Source: Aquila chrysaetos chrysaetos
Lineage: Eukaryota; Chordata; Aves; Accipitriformes; Accipitridae
DNA: 64,000 bases
Assembly (NCBI RefSeq): GCF_900496995.4
Contig: NW_024470386.1
Span: forward strand, 1-64,000
Direction: 5' to 3'
Made by a program: the position numbers and the translations under genes. Positions within the stretch are counted from its first letter, which is position 1. The number at the start of each line of letters is the position of its first letter. Under the pieces are notes generated by a model, which saw only the letters and a list, made by a program, of their open reading frames with translations, was not told where the DNA came from and ran no database searches. Shown piece by piece: positions 20,869 to 31,791 of the stretch.

Positions 20869-21798
20869 ATGCCCAACAACAGCTCCATCACCCAGTTCCT
20901 CCTCCTGGAGTTTGCAGACACGCGGGAGCTGCAGCTCTTGCACTTCTGGCTCTTCCTGGGCGTCTACCTGGCTGCCCTCCTGGGCAACGGCCTCATCATC
21001 ATCGCTGTAGCCTGCGACCAGCACCTCCACACCCCCATGTACTTCTTCCTCCTCAACCTCTCCCTCCTCGACCTGGGCTCCATCTCCACCACTGTCCCCA
21101 AATCCATGGCCAACTCCCTCTGGGACACCAGGGATATTTCCTATGCAGGATGCACTGCTCAGGTCTTTTTCTTTCTCTTCTTGATGTCAGTGGAGTATTT
21201 TCTTCTCACCCTCGTGGCCTATGACCGCTACGTTGCCATCTGCAAACCCCTGCACTACGGGACCCTCCCGGGCAGCAGAGCTTGTGCCAACATGGCAGCA
21301 GCTGCCTGGGGCAGTGGTTTCCTCTATGCCGTGCTGCACACTGCCAATACATTTTCACTGCCACTCTGCCAAGGCAATGCCGTGAACCAGTTCTTCTGTG
21401 AAATCCCTCAGATCCTCAAGCTCTGCTGCTCCAACTCATACCTCAGGGAATTTGAGGTTCTTGTATTTAGTGCTATTTTAGCTTTTGGGTGTTTTGTTTT
21501 CATTGTGCTGTCCTATGCGCAGATCTTCAGGGCTGTGCTGAGGATCCCCTCCGAGCAGGGACGCCACAAAGCCTTTTCCACGTGCCTGCCTCACCTGGCC
21601 GTGGTCTCCCTTTATGTCAGTACTGCCACATTTGCCTGCCTGAAGCCCCCCTCCATCTCCTCCCATTCCCTCAATCTGGCGGTAGCTGTTCTGTACTCGG
21701 TGGTGCCTCCCGCAGTGAACCCCCTCATCTACAGCTTGAGGAACCAAGATCTCAAGGATGCCATGAGGAAAAGTGTTTTAATGGACATTTTTCGGTAG
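20869..21798 (+). CDS. Olfactory receptor, OR14-like (copy 1), 309 aa
   Basis: A class A seven-transmembrane odorant receptor in one coding exon, acting in sensory-neuron cilia through G-olf. Visible hallmarks: N-glycosylation NNSS at residues 3-6, LLGNGLI in TM1, HTPMYFFLLNLSLLDL (54-69), conserved Cys95 and Cys177, VAYDRYVAICKPLHY at the end of TM3 (116-130), HKAFSTCLPHL (233-243) before TM6, and PAVNPLIYSLRNQDLKDAM (281-299) in TM7. These fit the avian-expanded OR14 group. It differs from copies 2 and 3 at N4, V32 and A271. One extra A near the end changes KVF-stop to a 9-residue longer tail (KSVLMDIFR). A splice acceptor lies 23 bases before the ATG. Confidence 0.93.
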   Translation: MPNNSSITQFLLLEFADTRELQLLHFWLFLGVYLAALLGNGLIIIAVACDQHLHTPMYFFLLNLSLLDLGSISTTVPKSMANSLWDTRDISYAGCTAQVFFFLFLMSVEYFLLTLVAYDRYVAICKPLHYGTLPGSRACANMAAAAWGSGFLYAVLHTANTFSLPLCQGNAVNQFFCEIPQILKLCCSNSYLREFEVLVFSAILAFGCFVFIVLSYAQIFRAVLRIPSEQGRHKAFSTCLPHLAVVSLYVSTATFACLKPPSISSHSLNLAVAVLYSVVPPAVNPLIYSLRNQDLKDAMRKSVLMDIFR

Positions 21799-23430
21799 TT
21801 ACAAACTTCTCTCTACACAAATGGCTCCCATGGTATCCTATTGCAGGCACGTGCTTTGTTCGTTTATCATTGTCATTATTATTATTATCTGTAGAACATA
21901 AATGTTTGGATTGACTTTACTGCTAAGGATGAATGTACCTTCTCTGTGTCACCTGACTCTCAGATGACAAACCTTTCAAAGACTGCATCACAGCTGCATC
22001 TCCCATAGCTTCCTCGTGATAAAATGGCATCTCCCCAGCGCGCTGCCTGAAGACTGCGCTCTTCATCCAAAGCTGGCGACAAGAACAGGCATGAGCAAAT
22101 GCTCCCCAAAGGGGCCTGTCGCTCCATGGATTCAGGAGCAAAAAAGTCATTGTCTTGCTGGTGCCTTTCAGAGACTGCAGCTTGGATTTGGGACTTACCC
22201 ACTGGTGTCTAGTGACAGTGGAGATGGTGAGCAGTCACGGAGCCACTGAGGTACATGGCCTGGGCTGTCGCACATGTGACACGCGCATGATGTCCTTCAG
22301 GAAGAGAGTCTGGAGCTGCCTGGAGACCCCAGGGGTCAACATGGATAGCGTGTGCCTCGGACGGGCAGTGACTGGAGCCCCACACAGTGAGAGATGGCCC
22401 ACAGTGGACTCACTCAAAGGAAAGTGCTAAACGCAGGCATCCAAAGGAAAAGAAGCACTCTACAATCCCCGAGGAGGAAATGGGGAGCCAGCAGGCACAA
22501 GGAAGAGAGGCTGGAGAGTCATTCATGTCACCTTCAGGCACAACTGAACCTCTGCTCTCCTTGGAAATGTACCATATTCCCTTCAAGCACCTTCCATCTC
22601 CACAGAGCCCCAGAGCGGGGCTTCGCAGCAGTGATGCGCACCCAGCTCTGAGGGCCAGTGGGGAGCACAAGGAGAGCCCAGGAATGACCAGAATGTTCAG
22701 GAGAAGGTGACATGGGATCTGACCTGGGCTAGAGTTTGCATCGCAAAACATGACAATGTTCAGCTCATTCAAAACTGTTGCCAGACCGTGGATAACCTGA
22801 AGCACGCTCACAGTGCAGAGCCAGACGTTCTTGGTCTGGTGCTTGGTTCCTGGTGCTCCAGCAGGCCTGGGAAATGGCTGCAGAAGGACTGGTGCCTCCC
22901 ACTCCCCATGCCTTTTTGCCATCGTCCCTCCTGAAGAGTGACATCGAAACGGGGGCTGGCAGCCTGTGTCGGGGCTGGCACTGACGGAAGCATGACCCAG
23001 CAGCCCCGTGAGTTTGCTGCTGTCCCTCACTCAGTCCCTGGGCCTAGCACATGTCCTTGAGACAGCCTCCCCCACCCCGTCTGCTGGCTCTTACCCTCAA
23101 AAGGCAGCCCCAGTCCTGACCAGTCCAGGGGAGGGCTGATCTTTCAAATGTGACCAGCTCCATCTGTACTGGGGGAGCATCCAGCCCTTCCCAGGCTCAC
23201 CCATTCCCAGGCCCTGGAGCAGGGGGGGTCTTCAGACTCTTGGGCACCACGGTCTGTTGTGCAGACCATGCCAGGGGGATGCTTCCCCACCCCTGAACGC
23301 ACCCTGCACCGTGTGGTGTCTGCACAGGTTGGCTGTGGGGCAGCGGGGCTCTGCTGGTGCAGGGGTGAGGATGTGAACCTGAGCCACAAGGTTCCTGGGA
23401 GCTCCCACACCACCAGGACATCCCAAAAAA
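21799..23430. other. OR 3' flank, no gene recognised
   Basis: Includes an ATT-rich tract (~21875-21890). Open frames up to 107 codons lack motifs. No LTR or LINE signature is seen until the CR1 fragment near 23431. Equivalents are 42103-43752 and 61867-63515. Confidence 0.5.
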
Positions 23431-24650
23431 GACTTGTAAGAAGGGCTTCTCTAGGTATGTCAGCCAGCAAAGGAAGGTCAAAGGAAGGGTAACCGCCTCA
23501 TGAACACAACTGGCAGACTGGTAACAGCAGACGAGGAGAAGGCTGAGGTACTCAACAACTGTTATGCTTCCTTCTTCACCGGCAATCTCTCTTCCCGCAC
23601 CTCTTGAGTGGATGGGCCTCAAGGCAGGGACTGAGGGAGCAAAGTCCCTCCCGCTGTGTCCTGGGTTCAGCTGGGATAGAGTTAATTTTCACAGGAGCCT
23701 GGGAGGGGGCACAGCCAGGGCAGCTGACCTGAACTAGCCAAGGAGCTATTCCATACCATGTGCAGTCATGCTCACTATACAAATGGGGAGCGGGCTGGGG
23801 GGAGCTCTCTGCTCTCGGTGTGGGAAGCGGCAGAGTGTCAGGTTCCAGGTGGTGAGCCGTTGCACTGTGCATCACTCGTTTTGCATATTCTTTTATTAGT
23901 ACCATTGTTGTTGTTGTAACTTCTCTTTTTGAGTTGTCCCAGTAAACTGTCCTTAGCGCAACCCAAAATGTTCCATTTCTTTTTCTTTTCTCCCTTCTGA
24001 TTCTCCTCCCCATCCCAGCGGAGCGGGGTGGGGAGGAGTGAGCGAGTGGCTGCGTGGTGCTTTGTTACCGGCTGGGCTGAAGCCACGACACGCTGTAAGA
24101 GAAGGTCAGGTTTGAGACCACCTGAGGAACCTGAACATGCAGAAGCCCATGGGACCTGACAAGATGCATCCCGGAGACCCGAGGGAATTGGCTGAGGTAG
24201 TTGCCAAGCCATTCTCCACGATATCGGAAAAGTCATGGCAGTCAGGTGAAGTCCCCGGTGACTGGGAAAAGGGAAACATTGCACCCATTTTTTAAAAGGG
24301 TAGAAAGGAGGACCGTGGGAGCTAGGGACCAGTCAGCCTCACCTCTGTGCCTGGGAAGGTCATGGAGCAGATCCTCCCTAAAGCTATGCTAAGGGATCGA
24401 GTGACTGCACCCTCAGCAAATTTGCAGATGACACCAAGCTGAGTGGTGCAGTTGACACACCTGAGGGACAGGATCCCATCCAGAGAGACCTGGACAAGCT
24501 TGAGAAGTAGGCCCAGGTGAACCTCGTGAGGTTCAACAAGGCCAAGTGCAAGGTCCTGCACCTGGGTTCAGGCAACCCCCACTATCAATACAGGCTGGGG
24601 GATGAAGGGATTGAGAGCAGCCCTGTGGAGAAGCACTTGGGGGTACTGGT
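23431..24650 (+). mobile_element. CR1 LINE fragment, interrupted by a solo LTR (copy 1)
   Basis: The left part (23431-23656) and right part (24091-24650) read as CR1 ORF2 (reverse transcriptase region) DNA. The right part encodes [34 protein letters not shown] and EKHLGVLV, the FADD motif being the RT active site. Part of the RT domain between about 24395 and 24400 is missing (internal deletion), an in-frame stop lies near 24510, and the 3' end is cut by the duplication junction at 24650. It is dead. Confidence 0.9.
23657..24090 (+). mobile_element. Solo LTR, ERVL-type, nested in CR1 (copy 1)
   Basis: 434 bp from TGTCCTGGGTTCAGC to GAAGCCACGACA, flanked by a perfect 5-bp duplication CGCTG (23652-23656 and 24091-24095). 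The 5-bp duplication and the end sequences match a common avian ERVL LTR. CR1 sequence continues on both sides, proving the nesting order. It lies ~0.85-1.3 kb upstream of the MROH fragment of the next unit, in the same orientation. Confidence 0.9.
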
Positions 24651-24944
24651 GTGCACACAGGGCACGCAGCTGCTCATACGGTTGGGCCCAGGCACATGCA
24701 GCAACCGAGGCTGTGCGTGTGAGCGTGTGCGTGCGTGTGCGTGTGTGCGTGCATGCGCACGATTGCCAAGAGCACGCTGGGCTCCAGATGTGAGCCAGGG
24801 TCAGGCAGGGTGGAAGGCGTGAGGTTTCGAGCTGGATCTGGACTCTGTGTCAGGGGCGCTCATGTGCCGAGTGACTGTGTCTGGGCCCCACAGGAGGGGG
24901 TAAAGCATGCACCGAGCCCTTCTTTCTCCTCTTCTTCCATTCAG

Positions 24945-27270
24945 GTGCCAAAAATCTTGAACACCCTTTACACCTACATGCAGCAGAGCACCCACAGGCC
25001 CTTCCTGCTCCGTGCAGTGTTTCTCCTCACCCACTTTCACCAGGAGCCCGTAACCAGCAGTCTCCTCCAGAAGAGTCTGCTGATGGACAGGTACGTGCAC
25101 TCCCCACTTCCCCGCTGTGGTCAAACAGGGACCCTGCAGCTTCCTTGCCCTGGGGGGGTCCGGTTTGAGAAGCAGGTCTTTTTTTTCTGCCCGAGCAGTC
25201 TGGAGTGTTGCAAGACTGCGTGCTTGTGTCTCTGCTGTGAGTGGGGCGTTGTAAGCCCCATTGCAGGTGAGGAGGTTTGAGGGCACCGCAGGACCGCAAG
25301 GATACGGGCTCAGGGTGTGAACGTCTCTTCCCTTGCAGTGACACGGTGGAGCTGTGGAGGAGCCTGGGGAGAAGCATCCTTGGGATTCGGATCCTGAGGT
25401 GCTTAGTGGAGAAACTAAACAGAGCAGGAAACCACCGCCTGGGGACGGACTCCTCCACTTGTGGGCGGCACAACCGTCAGACGGCTGTGGAGACTCTGAC
25501 GGTACGTTCAACGGCAGACACGTTTCTGCAGCTGGGCATCTGCTTGCCAGCTCACACTTGGGCGCAAGGGAGTCAGGTGCCCTTTGCGGGTGCCCACGGA
25601 GATGCGCAGGGCGCTGTGCTGGGCCGGCCTCAAGGAGTGTGGGGAGCCAGGCCAGTTTGGTACTCCTGAGCCACAAGGCTGTCGCAGAAGTGACAACTGC
25701 GGACAGTGACCCCCCACCCCAGGCAGGCGGGGGAACCAGGCTGGTGGGAAAAGGCCTTCCCTGAACAGGTGGTTCTTGGTCATGTTTCTCTGCAGATCAC
25801 CCGTGCCATCTCCGAGGTGGTGCTTGCCCTGAGGAGCACGGAGGAGCTCAGGCAACTGCTACCCCACCTCCTTCCCAGCCTCCTCAGGTGGGCCAGAGAA
25901 ATGCTGGGTGGGGAGAGGCTGCTTTTGCTCATGAGCACCTGGAGAGAACTGTTCCTCGAGTGCCAAATGCACGTGGAGAAGCCGTGCGGGTAAGGAGCCG
26001 AAGGGGCAGATGGAGGGGCTGGCTTCAGTTCCCCGCCGTGCCAAGGCCTGTGCCTTTGTGGGGCTGAGGGAGGGCTTCGCCTGCCCCACTTCCTAGATGT
26101 GGAAAGCGGTCGTCGTGGTTGGTTTTACTTCTGTTCCTTCATGGAGAAACTCCAGCTCCCAGGCAGGAAGGTCTTACGCAGCTCATACTGCGGACGGCCG
26201 TCATCTTGCCTCCTGCATACCCTTGCGTGCGCAATAGCATTGCACTCCCTCAACGGACCCCCGCTGGGAGCTGTGACTCTTGCGGGCACTGGTGTCGTTC
26301 TTGGCCAAAGGCTGGTGGGAAGAGGGGTGAGGTGTTGGCCTTGGTTGATACCTAGCGTGGAGTCAGTCTAGAGGCGTGGGGTTTTCTTCTGCTTCGGGGG
26401 GTCTGGGGCACGAAGAAAATGCCAGTGTCGTTAGCTGCAGGCTGGAAGGCTGTGGAGCATCCTTCCAGGGGTATTTAGCTCTGCTGCAGATCAGTCTTCC
26501 CCTAACCTGCTTGTGATTTGAGAGTTCTTGGGGTTTCTGGCGGTGGTGCTATTTGCACTTGTTTTGTTTGATTGGGTTTGTTTATTTTGCGTTTTGTTTC
26601 TGTTGCCAGGGTTTTCCTTTCAGCTCTAGAGTTGGTGCTGGGCAAATGCATGGCGCAGAAAGGGACGCAGCTGCTCGTGAATCGGGGAGTGTGGGCTCGC
26701 CTGGAAGACCCCCTGGCTCACCCTGAGGGGGTGCGTCTCCTGAGCAGGTAAGAGCCCCAGGGATGCGTCTGGCCAACTCCTGCAGGGCCGTGCCCAGGGA
26801 AGTGGCCGCTGGGAGCCTCCCGGTGTGCCCGGGAAGCCGTTGGGAGCTGAAGAATAGTGTCTGCATCGGCGCAAGTGAATTTGGGAGGCCCGGCCTGTGG
26901 CCTTCCTGGGTAACTGTGTGTCCCTCGCTTGTGACCCCTGCGCAGCGTCCTGCTCCACTCTGGGCTCGTCTCCCCCTGTCTGGTGAAGAACCTCTTGCCG
27001 TGGCCGGATTCCTGCTCAGTTAAACTGCGGGTGACAGCTACAGCTTTCTTTGCTGAGGTAAGGCAGGAGATGGGGAAGGAAGGGCTCAGAGGGCTTTCAC
27101 TGAGATACTGCTGCTCGGGATGTCTTTTTTTGTGGGAAGATCCCTGGCGAACGGGTCCCTGGAGCGGGGTGCCCAGGGGAGCGCCTGGCCGGGACCAGGT
27201 CCCCACGGCGCTGCCTGTCTTGTTGCTCCAGATCTCTCGGGGCGGCAGGACGACGGGGACCTCCGAGTGA
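24945..27270 (+). CDS. MROH family gene fragment, copy 2 (5'-truncated, open frame)
   Basis: Six exons, 24945-25090, 25339-25501, 25796-25989, 26610-26747, 26946-27057 and 27232-27270, joined by GT-AG introns with matching phases. Together they give 264 in-frame codons including the stop. The peptide begins VPKILNTLYTYMQQSTHRPF and continues with DTVELWRSLGRS, ISEVVLALRSTEELRQLLPH and LELVLGKCMAQK. ATTAAA lies at 27329. The upstream exons of the native gene were not duplicated: the DNA before this fragment is an intron remnant and then CR1. No start codon or native promoter is therefore present, and expression would need a promoter borrowed from upstream. Compared with copy 3 it carries W-to-G in the MAQKWTQ motif. 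Structure is well supported; function in this form is doubtful. Confidence 0.7.
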
Positions 27271-27871
27271 GGCAGGCACCAGAGGAATCCCTCCGCAATA
27301 CCTGGCCCCAGCCAGCACCACGGAGTTAATTAAAGCTCATCAAAAGACACCGAAAGGGGAGTGTATCTGTTCTTTCCCTAATAGCACCCCGGCGGCTGGT
27401 GAGACGACGTGTGGGTGACACGGAGGCTGGGGGCTGCCAGCTGTGGGGCCCCTCTCAGATCTTCCTGGGCTGGGGACAATGGAGTCGTGCCAGGACAGAC
27501 CCCAGAGCAGGGGTCTCCCCGTGGGGTCCTGGGGCCTTGCCGTGCCATGCTGACCCCTGTGAGAAGAAGGTGGGCTGCGCCGGCGACCAGGCCTGGTGCT
27601 GGGGCCAGGAGTTTCCTTTAGGCACCTGCAGGGCCGAGGGATCCGACGTCCCCACCGCAGACATGTAGAGCTCCTCCAAGGGGGTTACTCCGGGTGCCTC
27701 GGTGGAGGGCAGAGGTGGCCCTAGGCCTGAAAGACCAGCTGTACTGAGGTCTGGTGCCCTTGAGTGCTGCTGCCCATGGGATTCCCACCAAAAGTCCCCC
27801 GAAGAGGCAAGAATCTTCACCCGCTGTTTCATGGTCACTACAGCCAAGGCTGACAATGCTTTTTCCACCCC

Positions 27872-29478
27872 TGTGTCCCGATCCAATGTCGGGGAAGGTG
27901 TCGATATGATCCCAAGAGCAAGATTAAGACGCAAGCAAGGTCAAACGCCGTATACCCAAAAGAGCTTTAGTTATCAAAAGTAGAAAACAGTAGCGCTAGG
28001 ATAGACTGGAAGAAAAGGCAGAAATCAAGCAAGCAGTCGGGATAGAGTTGCAAGACTAGTCACCACCTGTCGCGTCCCAAAGTTGGAGCGACTCGGGTTC
28101 GTGGATTTCCTTTGTCAGAATGAAGGTGAAACGACACCAGGGGAGTTCAAACAACAATCAACATTTATTCAGCCTAGCTAACCTTGCCCAAGTAGAAGTG
28201 AACTTATCAATATGAACCTTGCAACATGTCATTAAGCCGCTGTTTGAAAAGAGAAGGGAGGTGTAGAAAAAGAAATGAAGAAAGGAACCTGAAATGTATC
28301 GGAAGGAGAGCTCTCCCATTGAGTCACGAGGTTCAGAGCAGACCCCCTTGCTTTCTGGACTCCTTCTCAAAGAGGAGCCCAGGGGCGGCTAGATCCACTC
28401 ACTCCTAGTCTCAGACTTGGTCAACGGTTTATGTTTAAAAGGATGAGGTGTAGGGACTGTGGAAAAGAGAGAAGGAAAAGAGGGAGAGAGAGAATGAGAG
28501 AAAGAAAGAAAGAAAGAGAGAAGAGAAGAGAAGGGTTTCACCAGTCCTGGGTGCAGCGTTGGTCCAGCCAGCGTAGAGATCCAGTTCCGGAGGGCGCGCA
28601 CTGAGAACTCGTTCTCCCTTCTTTTATAGTGTGTTAGTCGATGGTTTTGACATGTGCAGTTCCCGTTGCCGGGGTTCTCTGGAATCGGTCGGTGAGCTTT
28701 GTGGGGGGGTTCATTGCGGAGTTGCCTCTCTTCTTCTGCTGGCATGACCGCTTAAGATAGAAGCACAGTCCCATCTTCCGTGGGGCCTCCTCCTCCAGGC
28801 ACATATGCTGTGCTCCTTCTCCTGGTCACTTAAGATAAGGAACTGCGGCTTTGGAGAAGTGCGGTCCCACCCTCCGTGGGGCCCTCTCCTCCGGCCACGT
28901 TGTCCTGTTCACAAAACTCCAGCATTTTTGCAGAGGCCGTTTTCTCCACCAAAGTTCTTTAACGAATGTTTGAGACATTGACTATAATTTGTCAGACCGT
29001 CACACCACCATGGATCCAGCGGCATCCCGTTGGTCCTCAGTCTTCAATTCTTCGGTGAGGGGTGCACACCACGGCTTGTCTCCATGGTTTTTTTGTAGGG
29101 CATAGTCTGATGCACGCGCATACATACTGTTCATGCACTCTTCACCCGCTGCATGTTTCACCTATCACACAGCCTTCGCGTGATCAACACCAGAAACCAG
29201 TACCTTATCTCAAAGACTGCAGTTTCCACGACAGTGATAGTCTCCACGTTCCTGCATGCTTCACCGGCTCCGGCCTGTCTCCTCCCCTGGATGCCTCAGT
29301 GGCCTGATAATCGTCCTGATGGACAGAGGAGTGCCCTGCTTAAACAAGCCATCTCTGGGATAAGTGGCTCGTCACAGCAAACAATCCTTGAGATGAATGG
29401 CTTGAGGTGACAGTCCAGTCTCTCACAACAAACAATCTTTGAGACAGATAGCTCGAGGTAACAATTCAGGCTCTCACA
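27872..29478 (-). mobile_element. Older minus-strand LTR with nested LTR (copy 2)
   Basis: Same composite as at 7310-8909, with the younger LTR at 28068-29004 in its middle. The outer part again shows two diverged ~60-bp tandem repeats at its minus-strand start. Ends are approximate. Confidence 0.45.
28068..29004 (-). mobile_element. Solo LTR, avian ERV, minus strand (copy 2)
   Basis: Orthologous to 7506-8435 with the same CCACC flanking duplication. It is 937 bp; most of the extra length is in the GA-rich microsatellite (~28485-28530). Confidence 0.85.
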
Positions 29479-30622
29479 CCCTGATCAGCACTCCCTCTTC
29501 TGCAAGGACCAGAGTCAGGTGAGCATCACCTTTGTTGGCCTACCTGGCACCTGTGTGAAGAAGTGGTCCCAAGACACCCTAGAAACCTGCTGGACCCTCA
29601 GAGGGTGTCCGTGATTTCCATCTTTGGAGGCCTTCAGCTTTCACTCTGGAGCGTTGCAGCCAACCTGATCGCAGGGAGGGTGATCGTTTCCTTCTGGGCA
29701 GGAGGCTCAGCTACAGACCCCCAGCCAGGCCCTCCCAGCCACTTCCAGGAGCTTGTGTTGCAAGCTCCCGCAGTGTTCCTTAGGAAAAGGGATTCAGCGG
29801 GAGGTGAAGACATCTGAATATGTACCTGCTTCTCAAAATAGATGGCATCTAAGTCATAGCCTCATGGGACAATTCAGGGTGGGGGGGAGCTTCAGAGGTC
29901 CCTAGTGCAACCTAGGGCTCAAGGCAGGGTCAGCTCTGACATCAGACCAGGTTGCTCAAGGCATTTCAGCATCCACAGAGTGTGCACACGAGCCAGGCAT
30001 CTCAGACACCATCAGGGAAATGGAGACAGGTCATTTGACCAGTTCCCTGAACAAAGGGAGCTATCGGCATGCCGTGCCTCCTCAGAGTCCTAGGAACACC
30101 GAAGCTTTTGCTCCAGAGGAGCGTGATCCCTCCTGAGGTGTCCTGGTGTAGCCCCTGCTCCGTGGGGTGCTTTAGGCTGTAAAGAACATCAAAACAACGC
30201 CTCTGACGGGGGTGATTTCACCCCCAATCCCAAAATGCAGAGCAGAGGGAGGGATCTCAGAGCTCCCAGGCTCTCTGCTGCAGGGTTAGGACTTGAGAGG
30301 TGTTCCCAAAGTGGATTTGTTTGCATTTTTTTCTTCTCTTCTAGTTCGTGTGCCGGTACCGGAAAGAAGGCAGCAGAAGTGCACACTAGTTGTAACCCCT
30401 TTTTCTTGCCGGCAATGAAGGTGCCTCTCGGCTGGGAGCGTGAGGAGGACCCCGTGTTACAGCTCTTGAGTCCTTATACGCAACCCTAAAACTACTCACG
30501 TGTTCCTATTTACAATTTACACAAACTGTTGGCTTTGGCCATGATAGCGCCTGTTACCATTCGCTTTTGAGCATTTGTACACACGACCCCGCCCGTGCAA
30601 GCACATTTAATGCATGTTTATT

Positions 30623-31266
30623 TGATATATGGTAGTTGATATATATATTCCAGATGTCAATTCTATTTTGTAGTTTGTAAGCAATAAGTAGGTATAAGCA
30701 AAATATATGGTTTCCTTTAACGAGATAAGACATCCTGTAACTCAAAGTAATTAAAGGATGTGTAGATAGATTTGTGAGAACACAGGAAAACAGACATATG
30801 GACTCGAGGACGAGAGAAACTAAGAATGCAAGTAAGAAGATAAGGGGTGGTTTGTTGGCATGAGAACAGCACTTTTGGAGGTCAAAGATTACTTGGCATG
30901 AAAGATACAAGAAGAACAAAGGAAAAGCAGAAGTTTAATATCAAAATATTGAAAAGGATAAAGAACGGTTAAGCGAGGAAGAGGATGATAAGACCCCCGA
31001 AGAACATGGGGCGACCACCCAAGGCAACAACTGCGACTGCGCGAAGGACATTTGCACATGTTAATTATTTCTCGGAAATGTAATGAATATGTATAAGGTT
31101 TCCGGGAAATAGGATGCATAGTTATATCACACATCTATTTAAACTTCACTAATGAGCTTGACGGTGTGCACGATAGGTTGAGCGATCCCCTGTGTACCCA
31201 GCGCTGAAAAAAACGTGCCTGCTTTATAACTCACTCTCCGAGTTGTAAAGTTTGTTCCGCGCGTCA
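30623..31266 (+). mobile_element. Solo LTR, private to copy 2
   Basis: 644 bp with TG...CA ends and a 4-bp target duplication TATT (30619-30622 and 31267-31270). Copies 1 and 3 have the uninterrupted site (GTTTATTAGCTGAC), which fixes the insertion exactly. The right half shares motifs with the LTR at 14323-14772 (for example CACGATAGGT near the right end), so the two are distant members of one avian LTR family. It lies about 180 bp before the promoter minisatellite of the copy-2 RIM-BP-like gene. It is the only insertion here that is not shared by all copies, so it is younger than the array or came in with a converted segment. Confidence 0.9.
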
Positions 31267-31449
31267 TATTAGCTGACTTTGCACAATTTTGTTGCCACTT
31301 TGCCGCTTTCAGCCGGTTTGGTCTGGTTTCTTCTAGCAGCAAACCCGCTTCTACGGAAGAGGTCAGTCGTTCAAGTTCTCTTGCTCATGTCTCGGAAGAC
31401 ATCTTTGTCTTTTGGCATTTTCTTACGTAACATGCCGCGGCCCTCCTTT

Positions 31450-31636
31450 GTGAGCAGGGGCCAGGACATGCCATAAAAGGCCATACTGCCCCACCCCTCG
31501 TTGTGAGCAGGGGCCAGGACATGCCATAAAAGGCCATACTGCCCCACCGCTCATTGTGAGCAGGGGCCAGGACATGCCATAAAAGGCCATACTGCCCCAC
31601 CCCTCATTGTGAGCAGGGGCCAGGACAGGTATATAA
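31450..31636 (+). promoter_or_regulatory. Promoter with 53-bp minisatellite and TATA box (copy 2, three units)
   Basis: Three full units (31450, 31503 and 31556), each with CCATAAAAGG, then the TATA unit with TATATAA at 31630-31636. It is one unit longer than copies 1 and 3. The gene behind it has lost its N-terminal coding part. Confidence 0.6.
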
Positions 31637-31791
31637 GGCCACGCTCAGCCACCCGGGCCGTGGCAGTCGCTGTCTTTGCTTCTGCACAGGGAAGGGAGGC
31701 AGCAGCTGCAACGGGGTCGGGGGGCTGCCGCCCCTCGCAGACCCAGGGAACGCAACCGTTGGTGAGCTTTGGCAGCAGCGCCTGGTGGCTC

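Larger units (their letters stand above)
4095..24650 (+). repeat. Tandem segmental duplication, unit copy 1 (20,556 bp)
   Basis: First of three head-to-tail copies. The same order of landmarks recurs in copies 2 and 3 with near-identical sequence: MROH exons, minus-strand LTR, promoter minisatellite, RIM-BP-like gene, LTR, tRNA-Asn, OR gene, and CR1 with nested LTR. Its left edge is defined as the first base shared with copies 2 and 3, at an apparent MROH exon/intron donor (GTGCAC). To the left the sequence is unique MROH gene; in copies 2 and 3 the left neighbour is CR1. This copy therefore keeps the ancestral left flank. Confidence 0.96.

Noticed and set aside
20598-21224. 208-codon open frame overlapping the OR start (also at 40920 and 60684)
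   Set aside because: It is a different frame of the OR coding exon and its intron. The His/Pro/Leu-rich translation has no domain, while the OR frame has all receptor motifs.
24517-24822. 101-codon frame crossing the unit junction (also at 44839)
   Set aside because: A chance fusion of the CR1 reverse-transcriptase tail with MROH intron sequence; the intron part is low-complexity GTGC repeat.
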